A stretch of 64,000 bases of DNA from the NCBI GenBank assembly GCA_043764095.1, contig JAYUKX010000081.1:74839-138838 (forward strand). Reading direction: 5' to 3'. The stretch comes from M3007 sp043764095. GTDB taxonomy: Bacteria > Bacteroidota > Bacteroidia > Chitinophagales > Saprospiraceae. The stretch's first letter is position 1. Each line of letters begins with the position of its first letter. Below are positions 45,250 to 53,822 of this stretch, one piece after another. The notes under the pieces were generated by a model that worked only from the letters and a program-made list of their open reading frames with translations, made no database searches and was not told the DNA's origin. Both the position numbers and the translations under genes were made by a program.

Positions 45250-45347
45250 CAAGAGCCGTTAGGCTCGGAACATATTGTAGCAGCGGATTTTAATCCGTTG
45301 AACAGATGCACGACAAGTTGTTAAGAGCCATAGGCTCGATACATATT
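45250..45347 (-). repeat. Compound REP-like unit, copy 2 (inverted)
   Basis: Reverse complement matches copy 1 at most positions: GAGCCATAGGCTC (45325-45337), CGGATTTTAATCCG (45284-45297) and GAGCCGTTAGGCTC (45253-45266). The two units face one another about 115 bp apart. Confidence 0.85.
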
Positions 45348-45426
45348 TTTTCAATCACAATAAAAAAATAAGCAATTCTTGGCGTACACCTATCATCAAA
45401 TCTAAGCAGGTTATACAATCAAATAC

Positions 45427-45477
45427 CACTCTACATGACATTTTTGGGGCAAATCTCAAAAATTGTCATGTAGAGTG
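45427..45477 (-). terminator. Terminator after glyS
   Basis: CACTCTACATGACATTTTTG (45427-45446) pairs with its complement (45457-45477) with a one-base bulge, 19 bp beyond the glyS stop. Confidence 0.78.
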
Positions 45478-45496
45478 AAACGAAACAATCAAAAGA

Positions 45497-47038
45497 CTAT
45501 GCCAAAATATTTGCCATATCAGTACGTTCGCGCACAATACGCACTACTTCGCTGATAGAAATACGATCTTGCTTCATAGAATCGCGTTCGCGAATGGTCA
45601 CTGTATCATTCTCGATCGTTTCAAAATCAATTGTTACGCAATAAGGCGTTCCAATGGCATCTTGGCGGCGATAACGGCGACCAATGGCATCTTTTTCATC
45701 GTATTGGCACAAGAAATGCAATTTCAAGCGGTCAAACACCTCGCGTGCTTTACCAACCAATTCTTCCTTGTTTTTTACAATAGGTAATACCGCACATTTA
45801 ACAGGTGCTAGCGACGGCGCAAGGCGCAAAACAATACGTTTGCTATCTTCACCTTGTGCATCCGGTACTTGCTCCTCGGCAAAGGCATTGCTAAGAATAG
45901 ACAAGAACATACGGTCGCAACCTACCGAAGTTTCTACCACATACGGTACATAATGCTCATTGATTTCAGGATCGAAATACGTTATTTTTTTACCTGAAAG
46001 GTTAGAGTGGCTCGACAAATCAAAGTCGGTACGCGAGTGAATACCCTCCAATTCTTTGAATCCAAAAGGAAAATCGAACTGTACATCTACTGCTGCATTA
46101 GCATAGTGTGCTAGGTTATCGTGGTCTTTAAATTTTAGTTTTTCAGCAGGCGACACTGCTTTATGCCAAGCCATACGCTTCTCTTTCCATTTTTCATACC
46201 ACTCCATTTCAGTGCCAGGGCGTACAAAAAACTGCATTTCCATTTGCTCAAATTCGCGCATACGGAAAATAAACTGTCGTGCTACGATCTCGTTGCGGAA
46301 GGCCTTGCCGATTTGTGCAATTCCAAACGGTATCTTTTGGCGTGTTGTTTTTTGCACATTAGAGAAGTTAACAAAAATGCCCTGCGCCGTTTCTGGACGG
46401 AGGTAAAGTTTACCTTCTTCGCCAGAGATATTGCCCAATTGCGTGGAGAACATCAAGTTAAATTGGCGCACATCCGTCCAATTGCGAGAACCCGAATCTG
46501 GATCAGCAATTTCCAATTCATCAATAATAGCCTTTATATCGGCCATATTTTCTTCCTTTAATGCTTTTGCAAGGCGTTTTTCTACATCAATGGCCTTTTG
46601 CGTGTATTCCAAAACGCGTGGATTGGTTTCGCGGAACATTTTTTCGTCGAAGGATTCACCAAATCTTTTGGCGGCCTTTTCGACTTCTTTTTCTGCTTTT
46701 CCGTTCATTTTATCAATTTCCCCTTCGATGAGTACATCGGCGCGGAAACGTTTTTTGGAATCCTTATTATCCACCAACGGGTCATTAAAGGCATCCACGT
46801 GACCCGAAGCCTTCCAAATTAATGGATGCATAAAAATAGCACTATCAAGACCCACGATATTCTCGTGCATTTGCACCATAGCGCGCCACCAATATTCTTT
46901 GATATTGTTTTTCAACTCAACGCCCATTGGGCCATAGTCGTAAACGCCTCCTAATCCATCATAAACTTCCGAACTCGGATACACAAAACCGTACTCTTTA
47001 CAATGCGCTACGAGGCGCTTAAATAAATCTTCTTGCAT
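45497..47038 (-). CDS. glyS: Glycine--tRNA ligase (homodimeric)
   Basis: 513-residue class II synthetase of the alpha2 (non-GlyQ/GlyS split) type. Class II motifs: GVYDYGPMGVELKNNI near the N terminus, motif 2 KAFRNEIVARQFIFRMREFEQMEMQFF, motif 3 GCDRMFLSIL. The RPETAQGIF block and the C-terminal anticodon-binding domain follow (LAPVKCAVLPIVKN...). It charges tRNA-Gly and is alone in its transcript. Confidence 0.96.
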   Translation of the reverse strand: MQEDLFKRLVAHCKEYGFVYPSSEVYDGLGGVYDYGPMGVELKNNIKEYWWRAMVQMHENIVGLDSAIFMHPLIWKASGHVDAFNDPLVDNKDSKKRFRADVLIEGEIDKMNGKAEKEVEKAAKRFGESFDEKMFRETNPRVLEYTQKAIDVEKRLAKALKEENMADIKAIIDELEIADPDSGSRNWTDVRQFNLMFSTQLGNISGEEGKLYLRPETAQGIFVNFSNVQKTTRQKIPFGIAQIGKAFRNEIVARQFIFRMREFEQMEMQFFVRPGTEMEWYEKWKEKRMAWHKAVSPAEKLKFKDHDNLAHYANAAVDVQFDFPFGFKELEGIHSRTDFDLSSHSNLSGKKITYFDPEINEHYVPYVVETSVGCDRMFLSILSNAFAEEQVPDAQGEDSKRIVLRLAPSLAPVKCAVLPIVKNKEELVGKAREVFDRLKLHFLCQYDEKDAIGRRYRRQDAIGTPYCVTIDFETIENDTVTIRERDSMKQDRISISEVVRIVRERTDMANILA

Positions 47039-47186
47039 GGGTTATTTAATTTCGAGGCGCAAAGGTCGTAAAAAGAGGCTATACATAAGGTATTCAATCC
47101 AAGACTTTTTTAGGTAAATATTGTGATTATCTACTTAATCTTAATAAATCTAAACGAAAACACTATTTATGCGAGCCAAACAATAG

Positions 47187-47194
47187 TACCTTTG
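47187..47194 (+). promoter_or_regulatory. -7 box of the methyltransferase-PAP2 operon
   Basis: TACCTTTG about 55 bp before the ATG at 47250; no clear TTG at the expected distance. Confidence 0.4.
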
Positions 47195-47249
47195 GCACAT
47201 CCAATGCGCTGTAATGCAAGTATAAAGCGTATTTAAGATTGAATTCATT

Positions 47250-47981
47250 ATGCAAAAAGAGTGGTTCACAGAATGGTTTGATTCACCTTATTACCATATT
47301 CTGTACAAAAAACACGACGAGAAGGAAGCGCAGCGTGCCTTAGACAACCTATTAAGCGCGCTACACTTGCCCATCGGGGCTTCTGTAATGGATTTGGCTT
47401 GTGGCAAAGGTAGGCATGCTAAATATTTGGCAGAAAAAGGGTTTGATGTGACGGGTTTGGATATTTCTCTACATAGTATTGAATTCGCTAGCCAATTTGA
47501 ACACGAACACCTGACTTTTTTTCAACACGATATGCGGTTGCCATTCAGGATCAATTACTATGATGCTGTGGTCAATTTCTTCACCTCTTTTGGGTATTTC
47601 GATAATGATGCAGATCACCACCGCTCTTTAGTTAATATTGCAAAAGGTTTGAAACCCAAAGGCTTGCTTTTACTGGATTATTTTAATTCTGATTGGGTAC
47701 GCGCTAGTATTATCCCTGCTGAAACAAAAATAATTGATGACATTGCATTCCATGCTACAAAATGGACCGATAAGGAACACGTTTTTAAAAAGGTGATCTT
47801 TGAAGTAAACGGACAGGAATATGCTTTTCAGGAAAGAGTGCGGTTATTCAGCCTTATTGATTTTAAAATGTTGATGGAACAATCGGGTCTTAAGATCAAA
47901 GCGGTTTTTGGAGACTATGAATTATCGGCTTTTGATCCAATTCAATCAAAAAGGATGATTATAATTGCAGAAAAATCATGA
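47250..47981 (+). CDS. Class I SAM-dependent methyltransferase
   Basis: 243 residues. Motif I is VMDLACGKGRHAKYLAEKG (about residue 48), post-I VTGLDIS, and further YDAVVNFFTSFGYF. The fold resembles ubiquinone/small-molecule methyltransferases; the substrate is not evident. Its stop overlaps the PAP2 start by 4 bp (ATGA), so the two are coupled. Confidence 0.82.
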   Translation: MQKEWFTEWFDSPYYHILYKKHDEKEAQRALDNLLSALHLPIGASVMDLACGKGRHAKYLAEKGFDVTGLDISLHSIEFASQFEHEHLTFFQHDMRLPFRINYYDAVVNFFTSFGYFDNDADHHRSLVNIAKGLKPKGLLLLDYFNSDWVRASIIPAETKIIDDIAFHATKWTDKEHVFKKVIFEVNGQEYAFQERVRLFSLIDFKMLMEQSGLKIKAVFGDYELSAFDPIQSKRMIIIAEKS

Positions 47982-48547
47982 ATGCGTATTTAGACTGGTT
48001 AATACAACTGGATTATCAGGTATTTTTTGCAATCAACGACGGCCTGTCCAATGGGTACTTTGATGCTATTTTGCCTTGGTGCAGAGTACCTTTAATTTGG
48101 ACACCGTTGTATTTATTTATATTAGTTTTTGCCTACTCCAATTTCAATCGACGAAAATTTGTTGTTTTTTTGCTAGGCTTAACACTCACTGTAGGCTTGG
48201 CTGATACCATTAGTTCTAAAATTATTAAAAAAACGGTTTGCCGCGAACGTCCATGCCACAATGCACTCATCAGCGATCATGTCCATTTGCGCATTGAGCA
48301 GTGCGGCAGTGGTTATAGTTTTACTTCATCTCATGCTACCAACCATTTTGCAGTGGCCATGTTTTTGAGCATCTTTTTTGCTACCTACACGCGGTATGCA
48401 AGGCCAATATATGTCGTTTGGGCTGCAATAATCGCATTTTCACAGGTATATGTTGGTGTTCATTTTCCATTAGATGTTATTTGCGGGGGAATACTAGGGG
48501 GTCTTTTAGGGGGCCTTTTGGGGGGGCTTTTTTATAAAATGGTTTAG
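47978..48547 (+). CDS. PAP2-family lipid phosphatase
   Basis: 189-residue membrane phosphatase with the PAP2 tripartite motif: KKTVCRERPCH, SYSFTSSHATNHF and VYVGVHFPLDVICG. Candidate substrates are undecaprenyl diphosphate or phosphatidic acid (not distinguishable here). Five or six membrane helices. The C terminus is unusual: GGILGGLLGGLLGGLFYKMV, a GGLL repeat encoded by a 12-bp-period G-rich DNA repeat (48485-48526). The stop codon lies inside a 24-bp perfect hairpin. Confidence 0.88.
   Translation: MNAYLDWLIQLDYQVFFAINDGLSNGYFDAILPWCRVPLIWTPLYLFILVFAYSNFNRRKFVVFLLGLTLTVGLADTISSKIIKKTVCRERPCHNALISDHVHLRIEQCGSGYSFTSSHATNHFAVAMFLSIFFATYTRYARPIYVVWAAIIAFSQVYVGVHFPLDVICGGILGGLLGGLLGGLFYKMV
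48485..48526 (+). repeat. 12-bp-period G-run repeat, quadruplex-capable
   Basis: Runs of 5, 5, 5 and 7 G at 48485, 48497, 48509 and 48520, separated by 7, 7 and 6 bases. It encodes the GGLL repeat at the PAP2 C terminus and is strongly atypical for this AT-rich sequence. Confidence 0.85.
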
Positions 48548-48591
48548 CGGCTGTTTCATTTATGAACGAAACAGCCGCTAAACCATTTTAT
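48534..48591. terminator. 24-bp perfect hairpin shared by convergent genes
   Basis: 48534-48557 is the exact complement of 48568-48591 (loop 10). It contains the PAP2 stop (48545-48547) and the HAD stop (48588-48590). Confidence 0.85.
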
Positions 48592-49199
48592 AATTCAACA
48601 TTCATTTCCAGCAGTGCATTCTTTAATCCATCCGTTCCTAAAAAGTGAATACCTCGCATCCCAACAGATTTGGCCGCCTCTACATTACCAAAATTATCAT
48701 CGATAAAAACAGCAGAGTGCGCTTCCACCTCGTAACGGCTGAGCAAAAGGTGGTAAATATCGGCGAATGGCTTTCGCGTCCGCTCCGTACCCGATACCAA
48801 AATACCTTCAAACCATTGTAAAAACTCATAGCGATCTAAGGCCACTGGGAAAGTCTCATCGCTCCAATTGGTCAAAGCCAATAAACGGTACTTACCATCA
48901 TCGCGCAATTTGCGTAATAATTCTACAGTAGGCTGAATTGGCCCACCCAACATATCTTCCCAACGATCATAGAACGCTCGAATTTCAGACTCCCACTCAG
49001 GCCATTCTGCCACGAGCATTTCGGTAGCATCGGCTAGACGACGGCCTGCGTCCTGCTCTATATTCCAATCGTGCGTGCAAATATTGTCAAAAAAGAACTT
49101 TCTACGGTCATTATCAGGAATAAGATCTTTAAATACATATTCAGGATTCCAGTCGATGAGTACTCCTCCGAGATCGAAAACGATGGTTTTGATGTGCAT
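48588..49199 (-). CDS. HAD-family phosphatase (YihX-like)
   Basis: 203 residues. Motif I FDLGGVLIDWN, motif II LLALTNWSDETF (Thr/Asn), motif III with Lys in RTRKPFADIY, motif IV VFIDDNFGNVEAAK. Resembles YihX/alpha-glucose-1-phosphatase-type HAD subfamily IA. A probable sugar phosphatase. A minus-strand TAATTTTG at 49285-49292 may be its promoter. Confidence 0.87.
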   Translation of the reverse strand: MHIKTIVFDLGGVLIDWNPEYVFKDLIPDNDRRKFFFDNICTHDWNIEQDAGRRLADATEMLVAEWPEWESEIRAFYDRWEDMLGGPIQPTVELLRKLRDDGKYRLLALTNWSDETFPVALDRYEFLQWFEGILVSGTERTRKPFADIYHLLLSRYEVEAHSAVFIDDNFGNVEAAKSVGMRGIHFLGTDGLKNALLEMNVEL

Positions 49200-49404
49200 G
49201 AAAAATATAAAATTAACAACGCCGAATCATTTCGACGCTTTTATAGTGAACTGAATAAAAAAAAATTACTGTGTTTAAAGAGCGCAAAATTAGTTTATTT
49301 CTCAAAAACCTGAAAAAATAAATAATTATTTAATACCCAACTATTTTCAAACAAATAACGTTAAATCTTATGCATATTTTCTCACAATTATAATCAATTT
49401 TATC

Positions 49405-50286
49405 ATGAAAAAAACACTACTTTTTATTCTTCTAATTACTGGCCTTTCCACTGTTTATAGTCAAAATAGTGGTCCTATTATTTGCATAAAAGATTACTGC
49501 ACCGACGAAGGCATTGAAGACGTGTTAGTTAGCCAAGACATTGGATTAGCGATGCCATCATTGTCATCATTTGGAGAATTTACTAACACAATCGGTTGTA
49601 CTTTTTCAGGTATTTCACCTTTAATACCTGATACAACGCTGGCCATTCGAATTAAGAGTGACAGTGACCCGCTCAATGGAATATCCACTTATGATCTTGT
49701 GTTAATATTCAATCACATCAATGGCATGCAACCCTTTACCTGTCCATACCAATGGATCGCTGCCGATGTGAATAATGACCAATTGGTGGATAGCTCAGAC
49801 ATTGTTGAACTAAGAAACCTGATCTTAGGTACTTACGCATCGCTACCCAACACGCCTAATCTAAAGGTTTTCCCAGTTGACTTCCCAATAGACCCAGCCA
49901 GTCCGCTGGCTAATCCACTTCCAGCACAACCATTTGTTTTCCCAACAAATAATGTCCCAACAAATCTAGCGTATTATGGGATATTTACAGGAAGGGTCTC
50001 TAAGTATTGCGATTGTTTAAATTCTAGTACAAGTTCAGTACAAAAAATTGATCAAATAATCGTAGCACCCAATCCTACACAAGATTGGGTAACTATAGAG
50101 TATTTGGGTGCGTTAGATACCGATAATTATGTCATTTACGATATAATGGGTAAAGCGGTAACACAGGGTGTACTCGCAGGCCAAACCACCAAAATATCAT
50201 TAGCCAATTGCCCAAATGGCATTTATACGTTGTGTGTCCATTCCGAAAAAGGAATTTACAAAACAATGAAAATCAGCAAGATATAA
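49405..50286 (+). CDS. Secreted dockerin-like protein with T9SS sorting domain
   Basis: 293 residues: signal peptide (about 1-19), a beta region, a dockerin-type pair of Ca-binding loops (STYDLVLIFNHINGMQPF and ADVNNDQLVDSSDIVELRNLILG, with the D-x-N-x-D-x-x-D pattern), and a type A sorting domain (IIVAPNPTQDWVTIEYLG ... GIYTLCVHSEKGIYKTMKISKI). Exported by T9SS; partner cohesin not in the window. Its 3' end is repeated 1.5 kb downstream as part of an old duplication. Confidence 0.86.
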   Translation: MKKTLLFILLITGLSTVYSQNSGPIICIKDYCTDEGIEDVLVSQDIGLAMPSLSSFGEFTNTIGCTFSGISPLIPDTTLAIRIKSDSDPLNGISTYDLVLIFNHINGMQPFTCPYQWIAADVNNDQLVDSSDIVELRNLILGTYASLPNTPNLKVFPVDFPIDPASPLANPLPAQPFVFPTNNVPTNLAYYGIFTGRVSKYCDCLNSSTSSVQKIDQIIVAPNPTQDWVTIEYLGALDTDNYVIYDIMGKAVTQGVLAGQTTKISLANCPNGIYTLCVHSEKGIYKTMKISKI

Positions 50287-50325
50287 ACTTATTCCCGATG
50301 TAAAATGGCGCGTTTAAACGTTGCA
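50238..50325 (+). repeat. Duplicated segment A (3' end of T9SS gene)
   Basis: Covers the last codons of the 49405 gene and 40 bp beyond. It is about 94 percent identical to 51777-51863. The 40-bp part, read in reverse, encodes a remnant of the C terminus of the 51827 gene. Confidence 0.85.
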
Positions 50326-50469
50326 TTACCCAAACTATTGGACGAATGATATCAAATTCCTTTTTTCTGCCTAACTTTGCGACAAAAGAACAAAAAAGCA
50401 ATACATTGCTATTATTCGGGATAAAATCTATTGTTTTCAAGTTCTAATACACCAACTTAACCTTTTTCA

Positions 50470-51717
50470 ATGCTAAACATCGGAAACAAACAATTAACAC
50501 TTTCCATTATCCTATTTGTGCTTGTCATGCTGGAAATACTCAGTATGGTTGATCTACTCATCAAATACGACCGCGTTACAGTATCGATATGCGCGTTTGC
50601 CATTAGTCTGAGCATAGGTATTTTAGTTATGCTCAAAGCCCCGACCCCTATGTCCCCCAGCCGACCCTTTCCTACTTGGATATTGGCCTTGGGTTGCGTC
50701 ATTTTAACTTGGGTAACGATTCATAACGCACAGATTCTCCTACGAAAAGTACCCGTAGATTATCGCTTGGCTGATATGCTCCCGATCATGCAAATCATGT
50801 CGAAGCGTTTTTTGGACGGCCAGCAGGTATATGCCATTATACCAGAGATTTGGGGTGATATGCAGCCGATTTATTTACCCGCCATGTGGATGCCTTATAT
50901 TCCTTCGGTAATGGGCAATTTTGACCCGCGTTGGATTACTGTATTTTTTACACTGCTGGCTGTGGCTGTCCCTTTGTTATTATTGCCCAAAAAACATAAA
51001 AATACTTGGTGGAGTTTGTTGCTCATCCCTGCGCTTGCTGTTTTATTCCGGCAATTTCTCAAACTGGATGTCCAATACATTACCCTCTGCGACGAAGGTG
51101 TTGTGGTGGGTTGGTATGTGTTGCTGGGTTGGGCACTTTGGAAAGGAAATCCATATTTGATCGGGACGTTTATTGCCATTAGTGTTTTATCCAGGTTAAG
51201 CGTAGTGGGTTTTATCCCAGCGTATATGATATGGTTGTTTTTCTTCCAATCCCGTACCAAAGCCATTCGGGTAGCCATTACTGGCGGTTCAGTAGGACTG
51301 GTGCTGATGGTGGTTTCGCAGGCCATTTTTCATATAAAAGTATTTACAGATTTGCCAAGGCGTTATTTGGAAGCCATCATGGGTAATGATTTTCAAAAAT
51401 TGCAAGGTGCTATTCAAGAAGGTTTGGGTATCGCTAAAATGCTCCCACAATCGGCATTTCCTACGTTGGCCATGGCCGATAAAGTACTCGCCTTTGCAGT
51501 GCCATTGTTATTAGTGGGTATATATGCGCGTTTTCGTTCCCATTTTGACTCAAGGTGGTTCCCCATTGGAATGCTCAAAATTGGGCTAGTTGTGTTTTTC
51601 AACCTGCTCATTATACCAATTATAACCCTTTTTTATGCTTCTACTTTTTTGTCTGTGGCCATGCTGGCCTTTTATTTACAGGATGATGGTAATATTAATT
51701 CAACAGCAGAAATATAG
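50470..51717 (+). CDS. GT87-like multi-pass membrane protein (paralogue 1)
   Basis: 415 residues, about 10-11 membrane helices. Polar motifs YLPAMWMPYIPS, FDPRWIT, CDEGVVVGWYVLLG and LSRLSVVGFIPAYMIWLFFF. It aligns along its length with 55270-56532 and has the layout of DUF2029/GT87-type transferases, although the family call is not certain. A TAACTTTG box at 50372-50379 lies about 90 bp upstream. Confidence 0.68.
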   Translation: MLNIGNKQLTLSIILFVLVMLEILSMVDLLIKYDRVTVSICAFAISLSIGILVMLKAPTPMSPSRPFPTWILALGCVILTWVTIHNAQILLRKVPVDYRLADMLPIMQIMSKRFLDGQQVYAIIPEIWGDMQPIYLPAMWMPYIPSVMGNFDPRWITVFFTLLAVAVPLLLLPKKHKNTWWSLLLIPALAVLFRQFLKLDVQYITLCDEGVVVGWYVLLGWALWKGNPYLIGTFIAISVLSRLSVVGFIPAYMIWLFFFQSRTKAIRVAITGGSVGLVLMVVSQAIFHIKVFTDLPRRYLEAIMGNDFQKLQGAIQEGLGIAKMLPQSAFPTLAMADKVLAFAVPLLLVGIYARFRSHFDSRWFPIGMLKIGLVVFFNLLIIPIITLFYASTFLSVAMLAFYLQDDGNINSTAEI

Positions 51718-51776
51718 AAACTACCATTTATTGCATTGCAGATCAATACTCCTAATGGTATCAATACAATATTCGC

Positions 51777-51863
51777 CCATTCCGAAAAAGGAGTTATAAA
51801 ACAATGAAAATCAGTAAGATATAAACTTATTCCCGATGTAAAATGGCGCGTTGAAACGTTGCA
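51777..51863 (+). repeat. Duplicated segment B (remnant of T9SS gene)
   Basis: Second copy of 50238-50325. It holds the last codons of a lost T9SS gene (one base lost, frame broken) and the 3' end of the live 51827 gene on the other strand. Confidence 0.85.
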
Positions 51864-52381
51864 ATTGGGTACGTCAGCACTTCTGGTATAGCCTCACCTT
51901 GATGAGTGCTATTACCGGTAGTGCTGGCGGCTTTTTCAGCACCCGACATTACCTCAAATACCATCTCCTTGTCAGATGTTTTCTCGTAAGTACAAAGTAC
52001 TCTACTGCCTTGTACGACAAACCAGCACATCAATTTATTGCCGTAATAATATGATTCCATAGCGATGGTATTCTTTTCATCCACTTTCCAAATTCCTTTT
52101 GCTGGATTAACAGGCACTAGTTCGTATGGTCGCCAATCTTGGTCTTTTGATCCATATATTAAACCAAATGTATATCGACCTTGAGTAGAAGTATCTAATT
52201 GGGCTATTTCGACCGTCATAGCCAACGATTGCACCATTCCTTTGCCATTATAAATCTGTAAAGTACCGGTCCAATTGCCCGCCCAAGCGGCAGGAAACTG
52301 AAGTGAATCCGTTTGTGCAATTGTCAATAATGGGCATAAGACAATGCCAAAACAGGTCATCCAAAATTTAATCATCTTCAT
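51827..52381 (-). CDS. Unknown secreted protein
   Basis: 184 residues, not recognised. Signal peptide (MKMIKFWMTCFGIVLCPLLTIAQ), then a lipocalin-like beta pattern: WAGNWTGTLQIY, RYTFGLIYGSKDQDWRPYELVPV, KNTIAMESYYYGNKLMCWFVVQGSRVLCTYEKT. The tail TFQRAILHRE lies in a duplicated segment. The start at 52381 is chosen for the signal peptide; an upstream ATG at 52441 has its -7 box inside it. A decayed copy of its 3' end lies at 50287-50325. Confidence 0.6.
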   Translation of the reverse strand: MKMIKFWMTCFGIVLCPLLTIAQTDSLQFPAAWAGNWTGTLQIYNGKGMVQSLAMTVEIAQLDTSTQGRYTFGLIYGSKDQDWRPYELVPVNPAKGIWKVDEKNTIAMESYYYGNKLMCWFVVQGSRVLCTYEKTSDKEMVFEVMSGAEKAASTTGNSTHQGEAIPEVLTYPIATFQRAILHRE

Positions 52382-52418
52382 AGTTGCATACAGTATTTCA
52401 TTACTTAGAAATATAGCG

Positions 52419-52451
52419 CAAAAGTAAATCGTTAATAACAACTAAATACAA
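52419..52451 (-). promoter_or_regulatory. Promoter of the 51827 gene
   Basis: Minus strand TTG (52449-52451), 22 bp, TACTTTTG (52419-52426), 38 bp before the chosen ATG. Confidence 0.6.
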
Positions 52452-52677
52452 CTTTAAAATCGAAATCTAAAAAAAGAAATATTACTTTTGCACCCCTTTA
52501 GAACGGTATCGAACTAAAAGTACAGATTGATGCACATCTTTTGCCCTCATATTTCCTCTTTTTTCGCTTAAATAGGTAGGCTATTCGCACGCAAAAACAG
52601 AAAATCTGAGACCAAAATCTGAAGCCTGAATTTGTACCTTTATTCCAACACCGTTCTTTTTTAAAAACGGTTCAATC

Positions 52678-53202
52678 ATGACAGAATTTTTTGAATTACT
52701 AAAATACACGATTCCAGCATTGGTTGTTTTTGCTGCGTCCTATTTTACCTTAAAATCATATTTAGACGCTCATTATCGAGACCTTTCCATGCAAAAAAAG
52801 ATCGAGGCGCAAAAACTAACCTTGCCCGTCCGATTGCAGGCTTATGAGCGTTTGATCTTATTGTGCGACCGAATTACGCTGCCCAATTTATTATTGCGCA
52901 TTCGTTCAAGTGCCATGACCGTGGCAGAACTTCGGGGCGCGTTGATGATTGCAATTAGTCAGGAATTTGACCACAATACTTCACAACAGTTATATGTTTC
53001 AGATACGCTTTGGCAGATTATTTCCTTGGCAAAATCGGATAGTATGACATTAGTTACCAAAGCGGCAGAAGGATTGGAAGACAATGCTCCCGATGAACAA
53101 TTAATCAATCGGTTATTTTCTGCCTTGGATCAACTGGGCAATGTAACCTCGCTTCAAATGGCTCAGAATGCGATCCGGACTGAAGCAGGAAACTTGTTTT
53201 AA
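52678..53202 (+). CDS. DUF7935-like membrane-anchored protein
   Basis: 174 residues. One N-terminal membrane helix (about 8-28), then a helical region with LPVRLQAYERLILLCDRITLPNLLLR, a segment conserved in Bacteroidota proteins next to dnaA or in general envelope context. The function is unknown. A possible promoter is TACTTTTG at 52483-52490, divergent from that of the 51827 gene. Confidence 0.65.
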   Translation: MTEFFELLKYTIPALVVFAASYFTLKSYLDAHYRDLSMQKKIEAQKLTLPVRLQAYERLILLCDRITLPNLLLRIRSSAMTVAELRGALMIAISQEFDHNTSQQLYVSDTLWQIISLAKSDSMTLVTKAAEGLEDNAPDEQLINRLFSALDQLGNVTSLQMAQNAIRTEAGNLF

Positions 53203-53822
53203 TTTTTATTTTTTATTCATTCAAAAGTCAAATCTAACAATTATACTGCAATATACAAATGATTGGTTTGGTCGCAAAATATAAATAATTGTTTATGCAC
53301 ATATCTATCAAAATGTACAATAACATTAGTTTTACAAGGCGTAAATAAAAGCGCATTTTGTATTGGTTGAGCAATATATGAGTGGATTGCAAACATCTTA
53401 TTTTTACAAAATTTTAATCGGCAATATCAAGTAATCCACAATATTTAGAACTGATTGTCAATAACTAAAGCAATGTAAGAAGCGCAAACATCGCTTTAGT
53501 TTATTCTTTCGATCCCGGCAATATCAAAATATTATTTTGAAATACTCAATCATTTAAGTTTTTATAATTATCATTGATAATCAATGGTTTATATTTTAAA
53601 AACATCATAATCCACTAATAATCACATAGTTAGCCTACTACCAACAAGGTAGTGTTAGTAAGTATGGGAAAACTGGTGAGTAACTTTTTTATGGAAAAAT
53701 AAGTCAAAAAATTTTTCCAAACCGAATAGTTGACGCACCTTTGTCGTCCCGTCGCACTAAAACGGTTTATTTTAATTTCTTAATAAGGATCGCCTCGAAA
53801 AAATCAAATATATCCATTAGGT
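53203..53822. other. Candidate oriC / dnaA upstream region
   Basis: 620 bp, very AT-rich, no gene. It has one perfect DnaA box TTATGCACA (53293-53301), a one-mismatch box TAATCCACA (53432-53440), a direct repeat CGGCAATATCAA (about 53419 and 53515), a palindrome CATTGATAATCAATG (53572-53586) and a stem ACTACC-aacaa-GGTAGT near 53637. Boxes are few, so origin status is only possible. Confidence 0.4.

Noticed and set aside
45090..45293. Small ORF in the 45-kb intergenic region
   Set aside because: It runs across two inverted repeat units and the spacer; its residues follow from the hairpins.
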